Assembly (NCBI GenBank): GCA_008638375.1
Contig: CM018031.1
Span: 18,203,915-18,267,914, forward strand
DNA from: Nyssa sinensis
Taxonomy: Eukaryota; Streptophyta; Magnoliopsida; Cornales; Nyssaceae
DNA length: 64,000 nucleotides
Direction: 5' to 3'
Position 1 is the stretch's first letter. Every line of letters starts with the position of its first letter. The translations under genes were made by a program, and so were the position numbers. The notes beneath the pieces are model-generated. The model was not told the origin of the DNA, did no database searches, and worked only from the letters and a program-made list of their open reading frames with translations. Positions 24,601-30,600 of this stretch are shown in pieces.

Positions 24601-27600
24601 AACTGCGTCTTTGGGCATCGTATAGAGGCCAGACTTTGACTAAAACTGGTAAGGGGTGTCTGTTGGGGAGTGGGGCAGCTAAATGGCCCCAAAGATTGTT
24701 ATTCACACATTACCTTTTCACTTCACATTGATTCATACATTTTTTACAAATGCCAGTAAGAGGCATGATGTATTACCGGAAAGCTTTGGAGCTTCAGGCT
24801 TTTCTTGATATGGCCGAGTTTGAAGGTACTTTCTCTTCCTTTTGGAAATCATATAATGTTTAACATCCTGTGGTTCTTCACTTGAGTTCATAAAAACTTG
24901 TGATGTACTTTGTTCCAGCTGGTACAAATTATCGCACTTGAAGAAGTTATTTATGCTTTGTTGCTTAATGTTGCCCTTGGTCAGATCTAATGGAAGGCTA
25001 TAAGGCTGTTGAATTAAATATGGAGGATCAGACAAAGGGAGAAAGATCATTGTTGGCACAATGTCAAGCAGTAGCTGATATGAAGTTTACATATGTAGTG
25101 TCATGCCAGCAATATGGGATTCATAAGCGATCTGGCGATCCTCGTGCACAAGACATTCTAAGGCTTATGACAACGTAGGTCTCCCAGTTGAATTTGTTGT
25201 GGATTTAGTGGATTTTATACTCACAACCACTGTATATATTTCCTTGTGACAGGTACCCATCTCTTCGTGTTGCTTACATTGATGAGGTTGAAGAACCTTG
25301 CAAAGATAGATCCAAAAAGGAAAAGGTTAACCAGAAGGTTTATTATTCTGCTCTAGTCAAGGCTGCATTGCCAAAGTCCATTAATTCTTCAGAACCAGTT
25401 CAAAACTTGGACCAGGTAAAAAATTTAGTGCCAAAGTATAAAAGTTGATTGTTTTAGTCAAAGTATGAACAATGATGGCGTAATGTGGTTGTGGATTCAG
25501 AGCTGTTGTAGTTGCTACCTATGAAGCACGGACACTCTATTTTAGTTAACGTGTTCGTGTCGGAAACGTGGCGGACACTGACACTTCTCGGACACTTCTC
25601 GGACACGTGTCCGGACATTTGAATCATGGATGTTGATGATTAAATAAAGAAGTTCTTTATTTAATGACTTTGTTATTTTAATATCTTAATAATATTTTTA
25701 AAAATTTATGTGTTTTTATGCTAATTGTAATTGAAATAACATTAGGTTTTTATTATATGGTCATATAAAAATATAAAAAAATTATATATATTCATGTGTC
25801 CCTAATGTGTCCGTGTCCTACTTTTTTGAGAAATAACGCGTCTGCGTGTCAGTGTCCCGTGTTCTTATCAATGCTTCTTAGGTTGCTACCAACACTAATA
25901 TCACTATTGCTTTGGATTGCTGAAGGTTAAATCTTGAAGATGGCATTTTGTATTTAAGTGGTTCTCCGCTTTGATTTTTCCCGAAACCTCATAGTCATAG
26001 TTGTCAAAACATGTATCGGAAGCCGTATTGTTTTTTAAAAAATGCGTATTGTAGATATGGGTAATTTTTTTTTAAAATACATTTATAAATGTATATGATA
26101 TATGTACATGAATATCTATAATGTTTAAAGTGATATAAATAACATTTCAATTTACTTGTCATACAAATTAGGTATATAAATTATTATTATTTATCCAACA
26201 ATTAAAAATCAAATTGGTACCAAGTTTAGTTATCTCGTTTTTCAAATATATTGCATCATGTTATATATATATATATAATGTGTATCAAATAATAAAAATT
26301 ATATTTTAATCACTTATAAAATACTTGAATTTCATGCAATACAAGAATCAAGATTTATAAATACTACGAATTTCAAACTAAAATTAAATAATACATCTAA
26401 TATTGTTCATTAAGACGAAATTCAAAATTATTCATTTTTATAATTCATCCCATTTTCATCTTAATATTCAATTTCAATGAAATTAATATCATCATCACTA
26501 TCATCATATGCTTACAATTTTTCACTTTCTTTTTCTTCTTTAACTTCTTATGTGTTGACTCCTCATCCACATCTTCTCAAAATACTTACTTTCCTTCTTT
26601 CTTGTTTGAAGGACATCTCTAAGTGTTACAAAGAGATAGTATAAAACCAAACAAACAAAAAAAATTTCTTATGTATATAACAAAACAACAAAATAGAGGT
26701 CAAAATGATGTCTTTTAGCCGGATTTTTCATATCTCGTGTATCGTAAGATATGATGCGAAAAGATATAACTATAAGATACGTATCGTTTAATGTCCATAT
26801 CGAAATGTATCGTAAGATACGTATTGTGTACTGTAAGATACTAACAACTATGGTCACAGTAGAACTTTAATTTCCAACCTAGAAGACTTCAATGTGGCAA
26901 TTAACTTCTCATTTCTGGAGAAACTAAATTGTTTGTTTGGGCTTATTCAAGAAGCCACCAATTGCATATGGAGAGGTTTTATTGAAGCGTAGAATTAGAT
27001 TTCTTGCTACCTGCGCAGGGTGGAGATGAGATCAATTCCAAAATATTTAATTCCAACATCACATTACATCAATCTCTCTTCTAGTGGAAGTAATTTTTTT
27101 TCCGTAAGTAATCTTAATTAATTAAATTTACCCAAAAAAAAAATTATTTATTAAAGAAGAACCCAAATGGGCGCTAATTGCTAAACAATCCAAAATGTAA
27201 GGAATTCAAAAATCATCCTCTAAGCTCTACCAAAGATTGCACATGCCCATCAAAACATTCGGTTATTCCTCTCCTTCCACACACTCCAAAAAAGGCATAA
27301 AGGAGTATTATTCCACACTTGCCAATCCAATCTACAATGCCAATAACCTTTCCAACACACCAAAAACCTTACAACAGTCCTTGGCATAACCCAGTGCAGA
27401 CCAAACAACAAAAACAGCATACCCAACAAGTCCCTAGTGACTGAGCAATGCAAGAACAAATGATAAACAGATTCCTCCTATGACTGACACATACAACACC
27501 TGTTTGCAATAGAAAATCCCCTCTTTCTCAAATAATCCACTGTAAGGATTGCCTCAAGAGAAGTAGATGTAAAGAATTGCCACTTTAAAGGGAATTTAGC

Positions 27601-30600
27601 AGACACCCTCCCAGCAAGAACCTCGTGATAGGAACACAGTAAAAAGACTGGTACTGCTCAGTACTAAACATAATTGGTTGGATTCTACATATGTCACTTT
27701 TAGTGTTATAAGATTTGCATACAACCTGTGAGGAACTTCTTTTAAGTGATTGCATTGACTTACCTCGACATGCAGGTTATCTATAAAATAAAACTTCCAG
27801 GACCTGCTATCTTGGGTGAGGGAAAGCCAGAAAATCAGAATCATGCCATTATCTTCACACGTGGAGAAGGCTTGCAAGCAATAGATATGAATCAGGTATA
27901 GTGTTACCATATCTGCTTGACGTCGGATTAGTTTTTCTGCTTCTTGTCAGCTTGTTGAGTTATCGATTATGTAGGATAACTACATGGAAGAAGCCTTCAA
28001 AATGAGGAACTTGCTTCAAGAATTTCTTAAAAAGCATGATGGTGTGAGACACCCTACAATACTTGGACTTAGAGAGCATATATTCACCGGAAGGTAGGTG
28101 TTCTTCTGTTCTTAATTGGTCTTGGATGGATCCATATATGCTTCAGTTTATTTTATTTTATATATTGTTCATTGTTCTCTTACTATTTGTTGCAGTGTTT
28201 CTTCACTTGCATGGTTCATGTCAAATCAGGAGACAAGTTTTGTGACTATCGGTCAGAGATTATTGGCCAACCCTCTGAAGTAAGATCTCTATTTTTGCAG
28301 TCCAATATCTCTTCCTTATTTTTCCTGCGTGTGTGGTGGTGGGGTCGGGTGGGGGGTAAACTGTAAGAATCGAGACCTGCACCATTCCGTACTGCTATTA
28401 TGTGACAGCTTTTGCGAAGTATGTGCTGGATGGACAAGGATTTAGTTATGATTTTTTTACGTGCAGTGTGCTGCTTTTTTTCGGTGTATACACAAAAATA
28501 TTGTCGATCCATTAGTGTTCTTTTTTTTTTTTGGGTTATAGCTGGTAAGTTGTCCAATAATCTCAATACAGGAGGCTGTGCATATGTTGCGAAATTCTCC
28601 TGTGAGACAAATTGGCTAGACACTGCAGAAAATGATTGAGCGTTCATTCTGATTTGAAATATGTATTTCTCTCTCAACATGTGTTCTTTGTTTACCAAAA
28701 CCCACTTTAAATTTCACAATGAGGCAAAACAACTTTTGGTTTCTCTGTAAGTTTTGCTCTTTTTTTTACGAGTTTTTTTTTTTTTTTGGGTTATTCCTCA
28801 GAAGAAGCTTCAGTTTCAAATGGATTCATGGGAAATCCTTGAAAATGAGAAAGAGCATAATTGTGAAACAAGTTTCATGTGGGAGACGGAATAGAAAGGC
28901 AGATGGCCTAGGCAGTAGGCAGTCTAAGCAACCCGAACTGTTGGGATAAGGTTTTTTGGACTTCAGTTGAATTATTGAAAAACAGATGATCAGCCATAAT
29001 TTACAAAGATGATCACTTTTAATCTTGGTCGATAAAGTAAGACATATTTTGGGCTAAAACTATGTGCTGATGTGGCTATGTATCATTTTGACATCGAATT
29101 GCATTCAAGTATTTATTGATTGTTAAAGATATATGATCATGGTAAATGTAAATGCAATCAAATTATATTGGCAATACATATATTGAAAACAACTCTTAAG
29201 CACCATTTCAAAGGTTTAAGAAAAGCTTTATGCAAGGGTTGTTTTTGCATGTCTTAATTTTTCCTTGGCTCTTTCTTGTGTGATTCTCCTAGACTTCCTT
29301 TCTTAATACAATTATATTTCTTATTAAAAAAAGGGGGGGAAAATATAAATCTTGTATTCTAGAAGTAAAAAATAAACAAGTTCAAAATAAAAAAGATTAT
29401 ATATATATAGCCTTGTAGTCATTCAATTTTGTGTAGAGCCCTGAGCTTGTAAGAGAAGATATAAAAATAAACAATCCAAGCTAAGATATATGTCCTAAGG
29501 CAACATAAGTTCTTTAATGCAATGGTTTGCAAATTGATTATCATTGTGGTGCTGGTGATGGTGATGTGTTAAAAATAAATCAAACAAAAATTGGATGTTT
29601 CTTGGGTAGACCTGTATGCATAACAGTCCGTGAATTCCTCTTCATTGTCTTGTGTTTACATAAAAGTTTATTGATGTTCAATGTGCTAAACTTCCACTAT
29701 TTTCCTTTTGGGCAACATGTCCTCTTCATTTTCTTGTGTTTGCATAAAGCTTTTTTAATATTTAATATGCTGAATTTTCTTTTCTTTTTTTCCTTTTTTT
29801 TTGGTTCATCCAGGGTTCGATTTCACTATGGTCATCCAGATGTTTTTGATAGGCTGTTTCACCTTACAAGAGGGGGTGTTAGCAAAGCATCCAAGGTCAT
29901 CAACTTAAGTGAGGACATATTTGCTGGTAGGTTCAGACCCTATTTATTTATTATTTGCATTATCTTGGATTACCATGTAGCTCTTATGATGTTACCATGA
30001 ATGTAGGCTTCAATTCTACACTTCGTGAAGGCAATGTTACTCATCATGAATACATACAAGTTGGGAAGGGGAGGGATGTGGGACTTAACCAGATTTCTCT
30101 ATTTGAGGCAAAAATTGCAAATGGCAATGGAGAGCAGACATTGAGTCGTGATGTGTACCGGCTTGGTCACCGTTTTGACTTTTTTCGGATGATGTCGTGC
30201 TATTTTACCACAATTGGTTCCTATTTTAGTACCTTGGTATATTAGAAAATTTACCTTCATTTCTTCACAATTTTATAAAACTATTCTTCTGTTTTCTGAA
30301 CCTTTTTGCACATATTTCCTGGCAGATTACTGTGCTCACTGTTTATGTATTCCTGTATGGCCGCCTTTATCTTGTTCTTAGTGGACTTGAAGAGGGGCTC
30401 ATTAGACAACCAGCAATTCGAGACAATAAGCCTCTTCAAGTGGCTCTTGCTTCCCAGTCATTTGTGCAAATTGGGTTTTTGATGGCCTTGCCTATGCTGA
30501 TGGAGATTGGATTAGAAAGGGGCTTCCGAACTGCACTAAGTGAGTTCGTACTTATGCAATTACAACTGGCACCTGTGTTTTTCACATTTTCACTCGGAAC

